A stretch of 40,322 nt of DNA from Deltaproteobacteria bacterium (GCA_020852715.1 JADZAE010000026.1:1-40322), one strand, 5' to 3'; counted from the stretch's first letter, positions 1 through 9,432 are shown. Numbers and translations: made by a program. The notes: a model not told the origin generated them from the sequence alone.

Positions 1-127
1 GTTAGGGTGCATGAGAGGAGTTATCCATAGGGTAGCGCACAGCTGGCTTTTGACAGCCTGAGCGCAGCGCTACCCTGTGGGTAACTCCACCTCTGTTTTT
101 ACTGTACGTTTTTTCGGGGGAAGATCA
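1..127 (+). mobile_element. Right end (IRR) of an IS3-family element, left copy
   Basis: This is a near-identical inverted copy of 39785-39913; the two differ by about four substitutions and a 2-bp indel. The inner edge, read on the minus strand from 127, begins TGATCTTCCCCCGAAAAAAC, which resembles IS3-family terminal inverted repeats. The right-hand copy continues into an OrfB transposase, so this segment is inferred to be the 3' non-coding end of the same element, with its transposase on the + strand just off the window. Between the transposase end and the terminal repeat lies a long imperfect palindrome (about 18-88). Confidence 0.75.
18..88. repeat. Long imperfect hairpin inside the IS end (left copy)
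   Basis: The arms GAGTTATCCATAGGGTAGCGC and GCGCTACCCTGTGGGTAACTC pair with few mismatches. Between them sits a smaller GGCT/AGCC stem. The same hairpin is found in the right copy at about 39824-39895. It lies between the OrfB stop and the terminal repeat, where it could act as a terminator or insulator for the transposase. That role is inference. Confidence 0.7.
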
Positions 128-128
128 A

Positions 129-389
129 GCAGAAGATTTAATCAGGATAGACCTGACACGTCTCTTAAATAAAAAGAATTTCAAACGTGCTAATTTCGAA
201 ATCGAATCTAAAACCAAAGCCATTAGCTTGAGGCTATCCTCTTCCCTCCTTCTCGCGCTTAAACAAACCGCCAAAAAGCGCGGTATCAGCTATCAAAAGC
301 TGATTCGCAAAGCAGTTAAAGAATCCATTAAAAAAAAAAGCGGCATAAACAATATTCCCCGATTAGCCGCTACCGTTTTCAAGCCCTAG
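129..389 (+). pseudogene. CopG/BrnA-like antitoxin, 5' end removed by IS insertion
   Basis: An open frame ending in TAG at 387-389 encodes a C-terminal piece with the stretch TKAISLRLSSSLLLALKQTA followed by KKRGISYQKLIRKAVKESI. This matches the ribbon-helix-helix part of CopG-type antitoxins, where a short beta strand (ISLRL) is followed by two helices and the ISYQKLIR segment. These proteins bind operator DNA as dimers and neutralise a BrnT-like RNase toxin. There is no start codon in the native sequence: the frame runs into the IS terminal repeat at 127, so roughly the first ten residues and the promoter are missing. No toxin gene is visible; it would have lain upstream and may have been lost or separated. 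The family assignment rests on my reading of the pattern. Confidence 0.6.
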
Positions 390-506
390 AAAGCGGGAGT
401 TCTCGTTTCTGCATACCAAACGCCATTTTCTTACAAACATTAGACAAGGAATATATTTTTCTATATAGCTTTAAACGTAATACTGGCAAACAAACAGAAG
501 AAAATT

Positions 507-1979
507 ATGAAAACGAAACTAATTGCCCTATCCATTCTTGTTGTTGTTATTTTTTTACCCGGCGCAAACTTCGCTCAAGCTCAATTAAGCGATGCTGAAA
601 TTATCGCCCTTGCTCAAAAGCTTTTCCTCCCTGCCGACCAAGAACGACAAAGCTTAACCGCTGAACAAACAACAACCGCAAAACGCTGCGGGACACCAGA
701 GCTATTGAAAATGGAAAAGGCACTGCGATCTCCATTCGTCGCAGAGTCAACACGAGAAACCGTGGCTCAAATAAAAGCCCTAAGTAAACCACCTTTCACA
801 CGCCACTATAACACCACCCACTTTGCCTTTAGTTACACTACCCCCGACATCAGCCCAACACATGGAGTATTACCCACTACAGTAAAGTCCCTTAGCAACG
901 CCTTGGAAAGTTTATTCACAAAATACAACACTAACTTCGGTGGAATCGATACGCCAAACGGCACTCGAACAAACGTAGAAATCTATAACTTAGGAACATC
1001 GTGGGGGATGGCTTTCCCATACGAATATACTATTGCTCTTGCCCCCGCGGCCTTAAAAGTAATATGCGATTTGCGCACTACTGCCGCACATGAACTATTT
1101 CACCGCGTCGAGTTCGCCGCAGGCTGGCCAACTAATATTGCCGAAACAAGTTACAATTTCTGGATTGAAGGGCTAGCCACATGGGCGCAGCATTTTGCCT
1201 ACCCCACTAACTACGACTACATCGCCTGGATCAGCGCCCAAGGCGGCTATTTGGATGCTCCCGATAAACACTTTAATGTCTCCCGAAGCTATAACGCTGT
1301 CACCTTTTGGCAGTTTTTATCTGAGCGCTACACAAAGCTTACCGGCAGGTCACCAGCCGTTTTAATCAGAAGTATTTTTAAAACATACAAAGACCAAGGC
1401 CCCAGCGCCATCATGTATGAAATCTTAAAAAGCAAAATCAACGCGCTTTGGGGCAAATACTACGTCGGCAAGCCATACACCGCCTTTGAAGGCATGATGC
1501 AAAGATTATATCTAACTAACTATTTAAAAGATGAGCCCGGCGTCACAGGATACACCTACACTGACGCGCACAATACCAACCTTACCTGCGGCAATCTGTG
1601 GAAAATGATTCCGGTACACGTTAATTCCGCTTACAACTTAACCCCATCCGCCCCCAACAAGAGTATTTCCAACCAGACAGTTAAACGTGGCGGCTCTGAT
1701 TATCTGACATTTTATCCATCAACCGGCGCACGCACATTATCATTTCGCGTAACCAATAACGGTGTCCTCGTCTCCGTGCTTCGTTTTAAGGGATCCAACT
1801 TAATAAGCATCACCACCAAGAAATCTACCAGCGCCGGCTTTCAATTCGACAACAGCGGCGACATCGCCGACCGCATCTTGGTCGTCATTGGCGGACTAAA
1901 AAGCCAATACGCCCATTACTCACTCAGCGCCGCAGCTGGTTTTTGGGTTTTGGCGTCCGCTCGCCCGTTAGCTGTCTAA
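507..1979 (+). CDS. Secreted zincin-type metalloprotease, MXAN_6640-like
   Basis: The 490-residue product begins with a clear signal peptide (hydrophobic core around residues 5-20, cleavage after AQA near residue 25), so it should be exported. A zinc-binding HELFH motif (HExxH) occupies residues 195-199. It is preceded by TTAA and followed 22 residues later by the WIEGLATW segment, whose Glu221 is a good candidate third ligand. This spacing is the pattern of gluzincin-like secreted proteases such as the MXAN_6640 group. The last 120 residues look like a beta-rich accessory domain. The start at 507 is supported by the signal peptide; the ribosome site is weak (AGAAG). The gene stands alone, and its TAA overlaps the TAG of the convergent ATPase pseudogene on the other strand. 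Catalytic activity is inferred from the motif only. Confidence 0.65.
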   Translation: MKTKLIALSILVVVIFLPGANFAQAQLSDAEIIALAQKLFLPADQERQSLTAEQTTTAKRCGTPELLKMEKALRSPFVAESTRETVAQIKALSKPPFTRHYNTTHFAFSYTTPDISPTHGVLPTTVKSLSNALESLFTKYNTNFGGIDTPNGTRTNVEIYNLGTSWGMAFPYEYTIALAPAALKVICDLRTTAAHELFHRVEFAAGWPTNIAETSYNFWIEGLATWAQHFAYPTNYDYIAWISAQGGYLDAPDKHFNVSRSYNAVTFWQFLSERYTKLTGRSPAVLIRSIFKTYKDQGPSAIMYEILKSKINALWGKYYVGKPYTAFEGMMQRLYLTNYLKDEPGVTGYTYTDAHNTNLTCGNLWKMIPVHVNSAYNLTPSAPNKSISNQTVKRGGSDYLTFYPSTGARTLSFRVTNNGVLVSVLRFKGSNLISITTKKSTSAGFQFDNSGDIADRILVVIGGLKSQYAHYSLSAAAGFWVLASARPLAV

Positions 1980-2937
1980 GCACACTTTGAGAGCTCCATC
2001 CCCCACTCTATGTAATTCATAATCTTACCAGCGAAGCAATAAGGGACATTCATCAAAAAATATTCTTTCCCTTCTGGGCTTTGATTGATACTCAGCTCGA
2101 ACTGATCTGACCACAGACGAACGGCAAACCGGTTTCCAGATGCGTCGATAAACTGATGTAACGATCTCAATGTTCCCGACGAACCAGACTTAACCTCAAT
2201 TGGGATAATTTTATCTTTGAATTGTACAATATAATCTACTTCGGCATTTGATTGCTTTTGTTCTCTACCCTAAAAATTAGGATTACGATTGGTGTAACTA
2301 TCTATCCCAACTAACTCTTGCCCAACAATGTGCTCAGCAATCTTACCCTGATAAATTTCGTTTAAATCTTTCTGATCAAAATAATAACTCTGCAACCCCG
2401 CCACACAATTCAAAAGCCCCGTATCCAAAAACTGTAAGCGCGGTGACTTAGGTAAATTAAGATTTATCGGCGGCTTTACCTCCGACGTGGGATAGCATAA
2501 ATAAAGTAACATCGCTCGTTCTGAAGTCCTCAATGCCTCAGCGACTTCACGTGAACGATAGGGAGTTTTTCCAAATCCCTCGAAAAAGCTACAATATCCT
2601 TGTTCTGCGCATAGTGTTTCACTATTTCAGGTATTCCCCCGACTAAGGCATAACGGAGAAATAGTTCCATCAGCTTAGAAGTCGCCAACGCCGGGACAGT
2701 TACCTGCCCATAATAATTTAATGCTTGCTGCTCAGCCGTGGCTCCCAAAAATTCCGCAAATGACAAAGGATATAGATATTGATACTCAACTCTCCCCACG
2801 GGGGAACTAATCTTCATCGAATTCAACATCACCTCAAGTAGCGATCTCGCCGCTATTATATAATACTCCGGAGCCTCTTCATAAAAATAGCGTATACTCT
2901 GAATGGCTTTTTCCGAATTCTGGATTTCATCGCCGCT
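1976..2937 (-). pseudogene. DUF4143 AAA-type ATPase, truncated, frameshifted and interrupted
   Basis: Reading the minus strand in three pieces reconstructs the back half of an AAA+/DUF4143 ATPase. It starts at a Walker B-like GDEIQNSEKAIQSIRYFYEE, continues through the sensor region and YLYPLSFAEF, passes a middle part ending YTNRNPNF, and finishes with a nuclease-like tail containing NAEVDYIVQF and PIEVKSGSSG. Three lesions are seen. The P-loop half is missing, with the frame closed by TAA at 2938-2940. A frameshift lies near 2560-2570, where SRDLEK should continue into PYRSREVAEALRTSERAM. A TAG at 2270-2272 sits where a tryptophan would be expected. Intact relatives are stand-alone ATPases of poorly known role, often found in mobile or defence contexts. 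The gene is not expected to make a functional protein. Confidence 0.75.
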
Positions 2938-3147
2938 TTAGTTAAGTCCGGCAGTTTCTTCGCTAAGGTCAGTCAGATTAATAAGCCCACGATAAGATCC
3001 ATCAGGAGTAAGTTCTAATTGGCCTGCTTTAAACACATAATAATTTTTGTATATTGCGTTCTGATTTAAAGATGAATTATCACTACCACAAGCGACAAAT
3101 AATACCGACAGCATAGCTACGATAAAAAGTGAAGATATTTCACTCAT
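2938..3147 (-). CDS. Small putative lipoprotein, probably a truncated remnant
   Basis: This 69-residue ORF starts 17 bp after the malQ stop, with AAAGGGG about 15 bases upstream. Residues 6-20 are hydrophobic and end in LFVACGSDNSS. That resembles a lipobox with the lipidated Cys at 20, although the -3 position is Phe rather than Leu or Val. The mature part is short and polar, and I do not recognise it. Its TAA is exactly where the broken DUF4143 ATPase frame begins, so the 3' end may be a deletion junction and the original protein longer. It could be a spurious ORF. Confidence 0.35.
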   Translation of the reverse strand: MSEISSLFIVAMLSVLFVACGSDNSSLNQNAIYKNYYVFKAGQLELTPDGSYRGLINLTDLSEETAGLN

Positions 3148-3164
3148 GGCATGTTTACCCCTTT

Positions 3165-5285
3165 TTAGAGGCTGGTGATATCCTGCGGCAGGCGATGGCG
3201 CCAGCTGTCATAGCCGTCGGTTACTCCTGGCATGTTCACCTGTTTAATTTGTCCTACTAAGTCCTCGATAGGAACGGTCAGCAGGTAACAAGATGTTTTT
3301 TGCAAATAAGCGATCAAGGCTTTGAATATGGCTTCGTCAAATTGCTCGATTGCTTCTTCGATAATCACCTCTTCAGCTAACGTTTGTTGATCCTTCAAGA
3401 AATATAATAGTCTTTCTTTTTCTTTCTGGCGAGCAGCTAACTCTTCTTCATACTTTTCTTCAGCAAGATAACCCAATTCTACAGTGAGATTAATATCCTC
3501 TCCTTCCCAGTAACCGCGCAGCGTATAGAGATCATGAGTGGTCGAAGTGACGAGCGATAAATGGGTATAGCAGGATAAATCCTGAAACCCGCTATCCCAG
3601 GTGCGCATAAAAAAGAAAACTTTATAAGCAAGCATTTTATGCTCGGCCATCAGTTCGCGAAAGCCCTGCGGCACTGTGCCCAGATCTTCGCCGACTATGA
3701 TGCATTTATTACGCTGACTTTCCAATGCCAGGATAGCCAGCAAATCCCGTAGCGGGTAACGCACATATAGTCCCTCGGAAGCATGAGCGCCAAGCGGGAT
3801 CCAAAATAAGCGCGAGAAGCTCATGGCATGATCAATTCTTAGTGCTCCGGCATATTTAAGATTTTGCTTTAACACTTCGATAAAAGGTTGATAGGCGGCG
3901 GCGCGTAAACGATGCGGCATTAGCGGCGGGAATGCCCAGTTCTGACCATTGGGGGCATATTGATCCGGAGGGCAGCCGACAGAAGCATCCAACGCATAGT
4001 AATCCTTACTTTGCCAAATATCAGCTCCACCTCTTTCTGAGCTAAGAGCCAAGTCGATGTAAAGGCCAATATCCAAGTTCTTTTGGGTATTGGTTTTTAA
4101 GACATCGCTCATTTGCCGATCGCCGTGCCATTGTAAGTAACAATAAAAGTCGATGCGCTGGGCATTTTGCGCACGGAACTGCTTAACAGCAGAGCTTTGC
4201 GGATCTTGAAATTCTTGCGGCCACTGAGGCCAACCACGCAATTCTTTATCTTGAGAGATAAAGTTCTCTGATAAAGCCTCGTAACAGGCGTAGTTCCCCA
4301 AAGATTGCCCGCCGCGTTTTTTAAAAGCAAGAAAATCCTCAGCTAATGGCGTGTGCTTAGCAATATGGTCCTCGACAAAGCGGCCATAAAGTTCACTAGC
4401 CGCGGCGAGTTTTAATTTTCTCACCTCGCCATAGTCGAGTAGAAAATTATCACGCATTACTTTCTTTTGTTGAGCATATTTTCCCAAGAGAGCTTTCACA
4501 CCATCGAGACCCTGCTCGTCCTCGGCCATTTGCTCGATATCCAGATATAAGACATTCAACCAGCTACGACTTACCGGCGAGTAGGGGCTATGATAATCAA
4601 GGTTATGTAAAGAAACAGCATGGATAGGATTAAGGCCGACAAAATTACCTTTCTCTTTGGCTACATGGTTAGCGATAATTTTTAAATCACTAAATTGTCC
4701 AAAACCCCAGTTATGCGGCGAGCGCAAACTATATAACTGCACACCGATACCGCGCTTTTGTTGTCCGTTTGCCTCAGGCAAATAGCACTCATGTGGGGCA
4801 ATAATAAGCTCCATGTTAAAACTCTTATCCGCAGCTAGAGTTAAGTGTAGCTCGTGGTAGCCACAAGAGATATTCTCCGGTAAGAGAAAATAAACTTTAC
4901 GAAATATTTCACCTTTAACACAGATGTTTTGCACCAGCTTCACCTGGTCTTTGTTTAGTGACCAGCTATGTTCCGTTCCGCTCTCTTCTTTAATGACTAT
5001 TGTCCAAGTTGAAAACCAAAGCTCTTCGGGCAAATAAAAGAAAAGCTTGTGTTGCTTGTCCGCAAAATCGACGAAGACCGGTGGTAGTGCCTTTTGACAA
5101 CGTTCCAGTCGAAACGACTTAGCCTGCGCTTGATAGTGTTGCAAATCGGCTTCAGTAAACCCTAAGGCGGCCAGAATCACTTTTAGCTGTTCCAGCGAGG
5201 CATTGTGCCGATTCCCCCAAAGGTCAAGATGAGTTCGTTCTACTCCATATAACCTGGCAAAAAACTTGGCGCCCTTAGCAATCAT
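3165..5285 (-). CDS. malQ: 4-alpha-glucanotransferase (amylomaltase, GH77)
   Basis: The 706-residue product transfers 1,4-alpha-glucan segments between malto-oligosaccharides and releases glucose. GH77 landmarks are visible: RIDHAMSFSRLFWIP with the nucleophile Asp near 485, IIVGEDLGTVPQGFREL with the acid/base Glu near 533, and STTHDLYTLRGYWEG with the transition-state Asp near 585. The N-terminal 150 residues match the extra beta domain of the long E. coli-type MalQ. The start ATG overlaps the glgB stop by four bases (ATGA), which indicates translational coupling. It is the last gene of the glgX-glgB-malQ operon and would recycle short chains made by debranching. The family assignment is secure; substrate preference is inferred. 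Confidence 0.95.
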   Translation of the reverse strand: MIAKGAKFFARLYGVERTHLDLWGNRHNASLEQLKVILAALGFTEADLQHYQAQAKSFRLERCQKALPPVFVDFADKQHKLFFYLPEELWFSTWTIVIKEESGTEHSWSLNKDQVKLVQNICVKGEIFRKVYFLLPENISCGYHELHLTLAADKSFNMELIIAPHECYLPEANGQQKRGIGVQLYSLRSPHNWGFGQFSDLKIIANHVAKEKGNFVGLNPIHAVSLHNLDYHSPYSPVSRSWLNVLYLDIEQMAEDEQGLDGVKALLGKYAQQKKVMRDNFLLDYGEVRKLKLAAASELYGRFVEDHIAKHTPLAEDFLAFKKRGGQSLGNYACYEALSENFISQDKELRGWPQWPQEFQDPQSSAVKQFRAQNAQRIDFYCYLQWHGDRQMSDVLKTNTQKNLDIGLYIDLALSSERGGADIWQSKDYYALDASVGCPPDQYAPNGQNWAFPPLMPHRLRAAAYQPFIEVLKQNLKYAGALRIDHAMSFSRLFWIPLGAHASEGLYVRYPLRDLLAILALESQRNKCIIVGEDLGTVPQGFRELMAEHKMLAYKVFFFMRTWDSGFQDLSCYTHLSLVTSTTHDLYTLRGYWEGEDINLTVELGYLAEEKYEEELAARQKEKERLLYFLKDQQTLAEEVIIEEAIEQFDEAIFKALIAYLQKTSCYLLTVPIEDLVGQIKQVNMPGVTDGYDSWRHRLPQDITSL

Positions 5286-7270
5286 TTAATCTCCTCATTT
5301 TCTAATTTTCTCGCTAGCAGCACGCAGCCCAGCGGTGGCACCGTGATCTCAATATGAAAAGGCCGGTGATGCTCCCATTCAGCAATTGTGCTAATCGTGC
5401 CGTTATTTAAGCGATCAGAGCCACCATAACAGGCCCTGTCGCTATTTAAACACTCTTGCCACTGACCTTGGTAGGGAACCCCTATTTTGAAGTTCTCATA
5501 AGGCAGCGGTGAGAAGTTACAGACACACAACAAACATTCCTTATGATGCTTGCTAAAGCGCAAAAAGCTCAGAATATTTTGCGGGGCATTTTTGCAGTCA
5601 ATCCATTCAAAACCGGCTTGCTCAAAATCTACTTCATACAATGCCGGATGGGTCAGCAGAAAATGATTTAAATCTTTCACCCAGCTCTGCATTCCTTGAT
5701 GTAGCGGATATTCCAAAAGCCCCCAGTTAATAGTGCGTTTAAACCACCACTCATCCCAATCAGCCAGCTCGATACCATTAAAAAGAAGTTTCTTGCCCGG
5801 ATAGCTATACATGAATCCAAGCAGGGCGCGTAAATTAGCAAAGCGCTCCCAAAAATGCCCGGGCATTTTTCTGATCATTGAGCCTTTGCCGTGTACAACT
5901 TCATCATGAGAAAAAGGGAGAACAAAATTTTCGTTAAAGGCATAGAGCATACCGAAGGTGAGCTGATTATGGTGATGATGGCGAAAATAAGGATCTTCAT
6001 GCATATAGGCGAGTACATCGTGCATCCAGCCCATATTCCATTTCATACCAAAGCCCAAACCACCTTTGTCTGTTGGTCGCGATACGAGCGGCCATGCTGT
6101 TGACTCCTCGGCAAACATCACTATACCCGGAACTTCTCGGTATAGAGTTTCGTTTAGCTGTTTGATAAAAGCAACGGCTTCTATGTTTTCATTGCCGCCG
6201 TTGATATTAGGAATCCACTCCCCTTCGCGGCGCGAATAATTAAGATAGAGCATAGCGGCCACAGCATCAATTCTTAAGCCGTCGATATGATAAACATCCA
6301 ACCAAAAAAGCATGTGTGAGATGAGGAAGTTTCGCACTTCAGCACGACTGAAATTAAAAAGATAAGTACCCCAATCGGGCTGATATCCTTGGCGCCAGTC
6401 AGCATGTTCGTATAAATGCGTGCCGTCAAAATAAACAAGCCCATGCCCATCGATAGCAAAGTGTGCCGGCACAACGTCTAAAATCACGCCGATGCCGTGC
6501 TGGTGAAGCTGATCAATAAGATACTTAAAATCGTCAGGCGTTCCATAGCGGCTAGTCGGAGCATAGTAGCCGGTAAGCTGATAACCCCAAGAGCTATCAC
6601 AGGGATATTCCATGACCGGCATCAGTTCCACATGAGTAAATCCCATTTCGTTAAGATACAGTGGCAGGCTTTGCCCTAAGTCGCGATAAGTAACCGGCGG
6701 CAAAGCACCATCATTACGCAGATACTCCTGGGCCGCGGCTCCGCCATGAGGAAAATGCCGCCATGAGCTTAAATGCAGCTCATAGATATTCATCGGCTTT
6801 TCATACGCCTCAGTAGCAGTGCGTTTTACTAACCAGCGAGTATCCTGCCATTGGTAAGCATTGATATCCCAAAGCCGCGAAGCTGTGCGTGGACGCACCT
6901 CGGCAGCAAAAGCGTAAGGGTCAGCTTTTTCCACACAATATTCATTATACTTGCTCTCAATATAATATTTGTAGAGCTGGCCCTGCTTTACTCCGGCGAC
7001 AAACCCCTGCCAGATGCCGGAATTACCTTGCAATTCCAAACTGTGCTTACCCTGAACCCACTCGTTAAATTCGCCAATTACACTCACGCGATTAGCATTC
7101 GGTGCCCAGACAGTAAAAAAAGCTCCCGCCTCGCCGTCTATACTGGCAGCTCGCGCACCAAATTTTTTATAGCTGTAATCAAACTTACCATGCGCAAAAA
7201 GCTTCTTTTCTTGTTCAGTCAGATAATAAGAATATTTGCTCGGAGATTTTTTTGTTTTTTTACTTGGCAT
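5282..7270 (-). CDS. glgB: 1,4-alpha-glucan branching enzyme
   Basis: The 662-residue enzyme introduces alpha-1,6 branches into glycogen. An N-terminal CBM48 module (about residues 30-125, with FTVWAPNANRVSVIGEFNEW) precedes the GH13 barrel. Catalytic residues are recognisable: Asp335 in GLRIDAVAAMLYL, the Glu pair 388-389 in FAEESTAW, and Asp456 in PFSHDEVVHGKGS. Length is typical of branching enzymes lacking the extra N1 domain. The start overlaps the last 11 bases of glgX, and malQ starts at its stop, so the three genes are transcriptionally and translationally linked. No glgA or glgC is present in the window, so glycogen synthesis proper must be encoded elsewhere. Confidence 0.96.
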   Translation of the reverse strand: MPSKKTKKSPSKYSYYLTEQEKKLFAHGKFDYSYKKFGARAASIDGEAGAFFTVWAPNANRVSVIGEFNEWVQGKHSLELQGNSGIWQGFVAGVKQGQLYKYYIESKYNEYCVEKADPYAFAAEVRPRTASRLWDINAYQWQDTRWLVKRTATEAYEKPMNIYELHLSSWRHFPHGGAAAQEYLRNDGALPPVTYRDLGQSLPLYLNEMGFTHVELMPVMEYPCDSSWGYQLTGYYAPTSRYGTPDDFKYLIDQLHQHGIGVILDVVPAHFAIDGHGLVYFDGTHLYEHADWRQGYQPDWGTYLFNFSRAEVRNFLISHMLFWLDVYHIDGLRIDAVAAMLYLNYSRREGEWIPNINGGNENIEAVAFIKQLNETLYREVPGIVMFAEESTAWPLVSRPTDKGGLGFGMKWNMGWMHDVLAYMHEDPYFRHHHHNQLTFGMLYAFNENFVLPFSHDEVVHGKGSMIRKMPGHFWERFANLRALLGFMYSYPGKKLLFNGIELADWDEWWFKRTINWGLLEYPLHQGMQSWVKDLNHFLLTHPALYEVDFEQAGFEWIDCKNAPQNILSFLRFSKHHKECLLCVCNFSPLPYENFKIGVPYQGQWQECLNSDRACYGGSDRLNNGTISTIAEWEHHRPFHIEITVPPLGCVLLARKLENEEIK

Positions 7271-9392
7271 AGGTATCGAGGATAAAAAGAATCAGGCTGC
7301 GCCCTTGAACTTGGTATTGAGAATTAACTTGAAAAATCAGCGGAGAATCCCGAAATTCACCATTCACTGTATCCATAATCAGTAACCATTTTTGATCTGC
7401 ACGATGGGCCGGCAAAACAAAGTTCCGCGCATCATAGCCGGCATTAAAAACGACAAGCACAGTATCGCCCTTGATTGCCCTGCCCTGCTCATCAAGCTCA
7501 TCAATGACATCGCCATCAAAACAAGCGCCAAGACAAATATTCGGATTATTCCAGTCGGCTGTCGTCATTTCCAGCCCATTGCAGCTATACCACGTAAGAT
7601 CTTTGGCCACTGAAGAAACATACTTTATGCCGCTAAAGAATTTGCGCCGCTGAAATACCGGCTGTTCTTTACGAAACTTAATGGCGGCTTGACAGAATTT
7701 TAAAAACTTTTGCTGCTCGGCCGATAATCCCCAAATATAATAGTTTAAGGCATTATCCTGACAGTAGCTATTATTGTTGCCTTGCTGTGAGCGACTTAGC
7801 TCGTCTCCGCCGCTGATCATCGGCACCCCGGCCGAGAAACAAAGCGAGGCAAACAAATTCCGTTTGTCCCGTTCCCGCCGCGCTATAACATGTGGATCTG
7901 TTGACCCCCCTTCTATGCCACAGTTCCAGCTGTAGTTATTATTTTCGCCATCATTATTATTCTCCAGGTTCTGCTCGTTATGTTTAGCGGCGTAAGAAAC
8001 AAGATCCTGGAGAGGAAAGCCGTCGTGGCAAGTAACAAAATTGATGGAAGCGTAAGGCTTGCGACTATTATTATCATATAAATCAGAACTGCCGGCTATG
8101 CGCGTGGCAAATTCGCCTAAAGCATCACTGTCACCACGCCAGTAGCGGCGCACGGCATCGCGATAGCGCCCATTCCACTCTGTCCAGAGCACGGGGAAGT
8201 TGCCGACTTGATAGCCGCCCTCGCCTAAATCCCAGGGTTCAGCAATGAGTTTTACGCGCGACAAAATGGGGTCTTGATGCACGACATCAAAAAACGAGCT
8301 TAAGCGATCGACTTCGTATAACTCGCGAGCCAGCGCGCTCGCCAAGTCAAAGCGAAAGCCGTCAATGTGCATTTCTTGAGTCCAGTAGCGCAGGCTATCC
8401 ATGATTAACTGCAACACACGCGGGTGCTGCATGTTCAGCGTATTGCCGCAGCCAGTGAAATCTTGATAGCGGCTTTTGTCTTTGGGGTCTAAACGATAAT
8501 AGCATTTATTATCAATACCGCGAAAAGACAGTGTGGGACCTAAGTGATCGCTTTCGGCAGTGTGGTTATACACGACATCCAGTATAACTTCGATGCCGGC
8601 AGCATGCAGTGCTCGCACCATACTTTTAAACTCTCGCACCGGCGCTTCCCAAGCATCAAACGTAGTATAGCGAATATCAGGAGCAAAAAAAGCAATGGTG
8701 TTATAACCCCAGTAATTACTTAGTTGCTTTTGCTCAAGGCGCCATTCATTCACACGATAAAATGAAGGCATCAGTTCAATCGCTGTTACACCGAGCTTTG
8801 TTAAATGCTCAATGACAGAAGGACTGCCAATGCCGGCATAAGTGCCGCGAAGGTTTCTGGGCACATCAGGATGCAAGTAAGTTAGCCCTTTTGCATGAGC
8901 TTCATAAATCACAGTTTTATGCCAAGGAATATCAGGGCTGGTATCGTTTCCCCAAGTAAACGAAGGGTCTATCACCACCCCAAGCGGCGCATACTCCGCA
9001 TTGTTGTGCTGATCCATTTCCAAATCGGCTCGCGGTGATCCGTAGGCGTAGCCAAACATGGTATCATTCCAAGTTATATCGCGGGCGATGGCCTTAGCAT
9101 AAGGATCCAATAAAACTTTTTTAGGATTATAACGATGCCCTTTCTCCGGCTCATAGGGACCATAAACGCGGTAGCCATAGAGTTGGCCCGGTCTGACGTC
9201 AGGTAAATAGCAATGCCAGACATTGTCAGTATATTCAGTTAAAGTGATGCGGGTGGATTCAATATTATCTTTAGGCGAGTCAAAAAGGCACAGAACTACC
9301 TTCTCGGCATGTTCCGAGAAAATGGCGAAATTCACTCCCACTTCATCCCAATTGGCGCCCAACGGATATGGCTTTCCCGGCCAGATTCTCAT
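7260..9392 (-). CDS. glgX: Glycogen debranching enzyme GlgX (isoamylase-type GH13)
   Basis: The 710-residue product hydrolyses alpha-1,6 linkages of limit dextrins. It has an N-terminal CBM48-like domain (GKPYPLGANWDEVGVNFAIF) and the conserved GH13 regions: VILDVVYNHTAE, DGFRFDLASAL with nucleophile Asp349, LIAEPWDLGEGGYQVGNFP with Glu385, and NFVTCHDGFPL with Asp457. It is the first gene of the glgX-glgB-malQ operon. No Shine-Dalgarno sequence precedes the ATG, and a promoter-like pair is centred just upstream, so the mRNA may be almost leaderless. TreX/GlgX-like activity is inferred from family membership. Confidence 0.95.
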   Translation of the reverse strand: MRIWPGKPYPLGANWDEVGVNFAIFSEHAEKVVLCLFDSPKDNIESTRITLTEYTDNVWHCYLPDVRPGQLYGYRVYGPYEPEKGHRYNPKKVLLDPYAKAIARDITWNDTMFGYAYGSPRADLEMDQHNNAEYAPLGVVIDPSFTWGNDTSPDIPWHKTVIYEAHAKGLTYLHPDVPRNLRGTYAGIGSPSVIEHLTKLGVTAIELMPSFYRVNEWRLEQKQLSNYWGYNTIAFFAPDIRYTTFDAWEAPVREFKSMVRALHAAGIEVILDVVYNHTAESDHLGPTLSFRGIDNKCYYRLDPKDKSRYQDFTGCGNTLNMQHPRVLQLIMDSLRYWTQEMHIDGFRFDLASALARELYEVDRLSSFFDVVHQDPILSRVKLIAEPWDLGEGGYQVGNFPVLWTEWNGRYRDAVRRYWRGDSDALGEFATRIAGSSDLYDNNSRKPYASINFVTCHDGFPLQDLVSYAAKHNEQNLENNNDGENNNYSWNCGIEGGSTDPHVIARRERDKRNLFASLCFSAGVPMISGGDELSRSQQGNNNSYCQDNALNYYIWGLSAEQQKFLKFCQAAIKFRKEQPVFQRRKFFSGIKYVSSVAKDLTWYSCNGLEMTTADWNNPNICLGACFDGDVIDELDEQGRAIKGDTVLVVFNAGYDARNFVLPAHRADQKWLLIMDTVNGEFRDSPLIFQVNSQYQVQGRSLILFILDTYAK

Positions 9393-9404
9393 CTAAATCG
9401 CACT

Positions 9405-9432
9405 ATATTATGAGCTGCTAATACAACATCAA
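9405..9432 (-). promoter_or_regulatory. Probable sigma70-type promoter of the glg operon
   Basis: On the minus strand TTGATG (9432-9427) and TAATAT (9410-9405) are separated by 16 bp. The predicted transcription start falls only about five bases before the glgX ATG at 9392, giving a very short or leaderless transcript. This agrees with the absence of a ribosome-binding site. It is based on consensus matching only. Confidence 0.45.

Noticed and set aside
1..127. Terminal inverted repeats read as phage or integrative-element attachment sites
   Set aside because: The right copy continues into an IS3 OrfB and begins with an IS3-type terminus. No integrase or phage genes lie between, so IS ends are the simpler explanation.
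6851..7285. 144-residue + strand ORF inside glgB
   Set aside because: It is a shadow of glgB in another frame, with composition typical of antisense reading.
3165..9392. Complete glycogen biosynthesis locus
   Set aside because: Only debranching, branching and glucanotransferase genes are present. No glycogen synthase, ADP-glucose pyrophosphorylase or phosphorylase could be found in the window.
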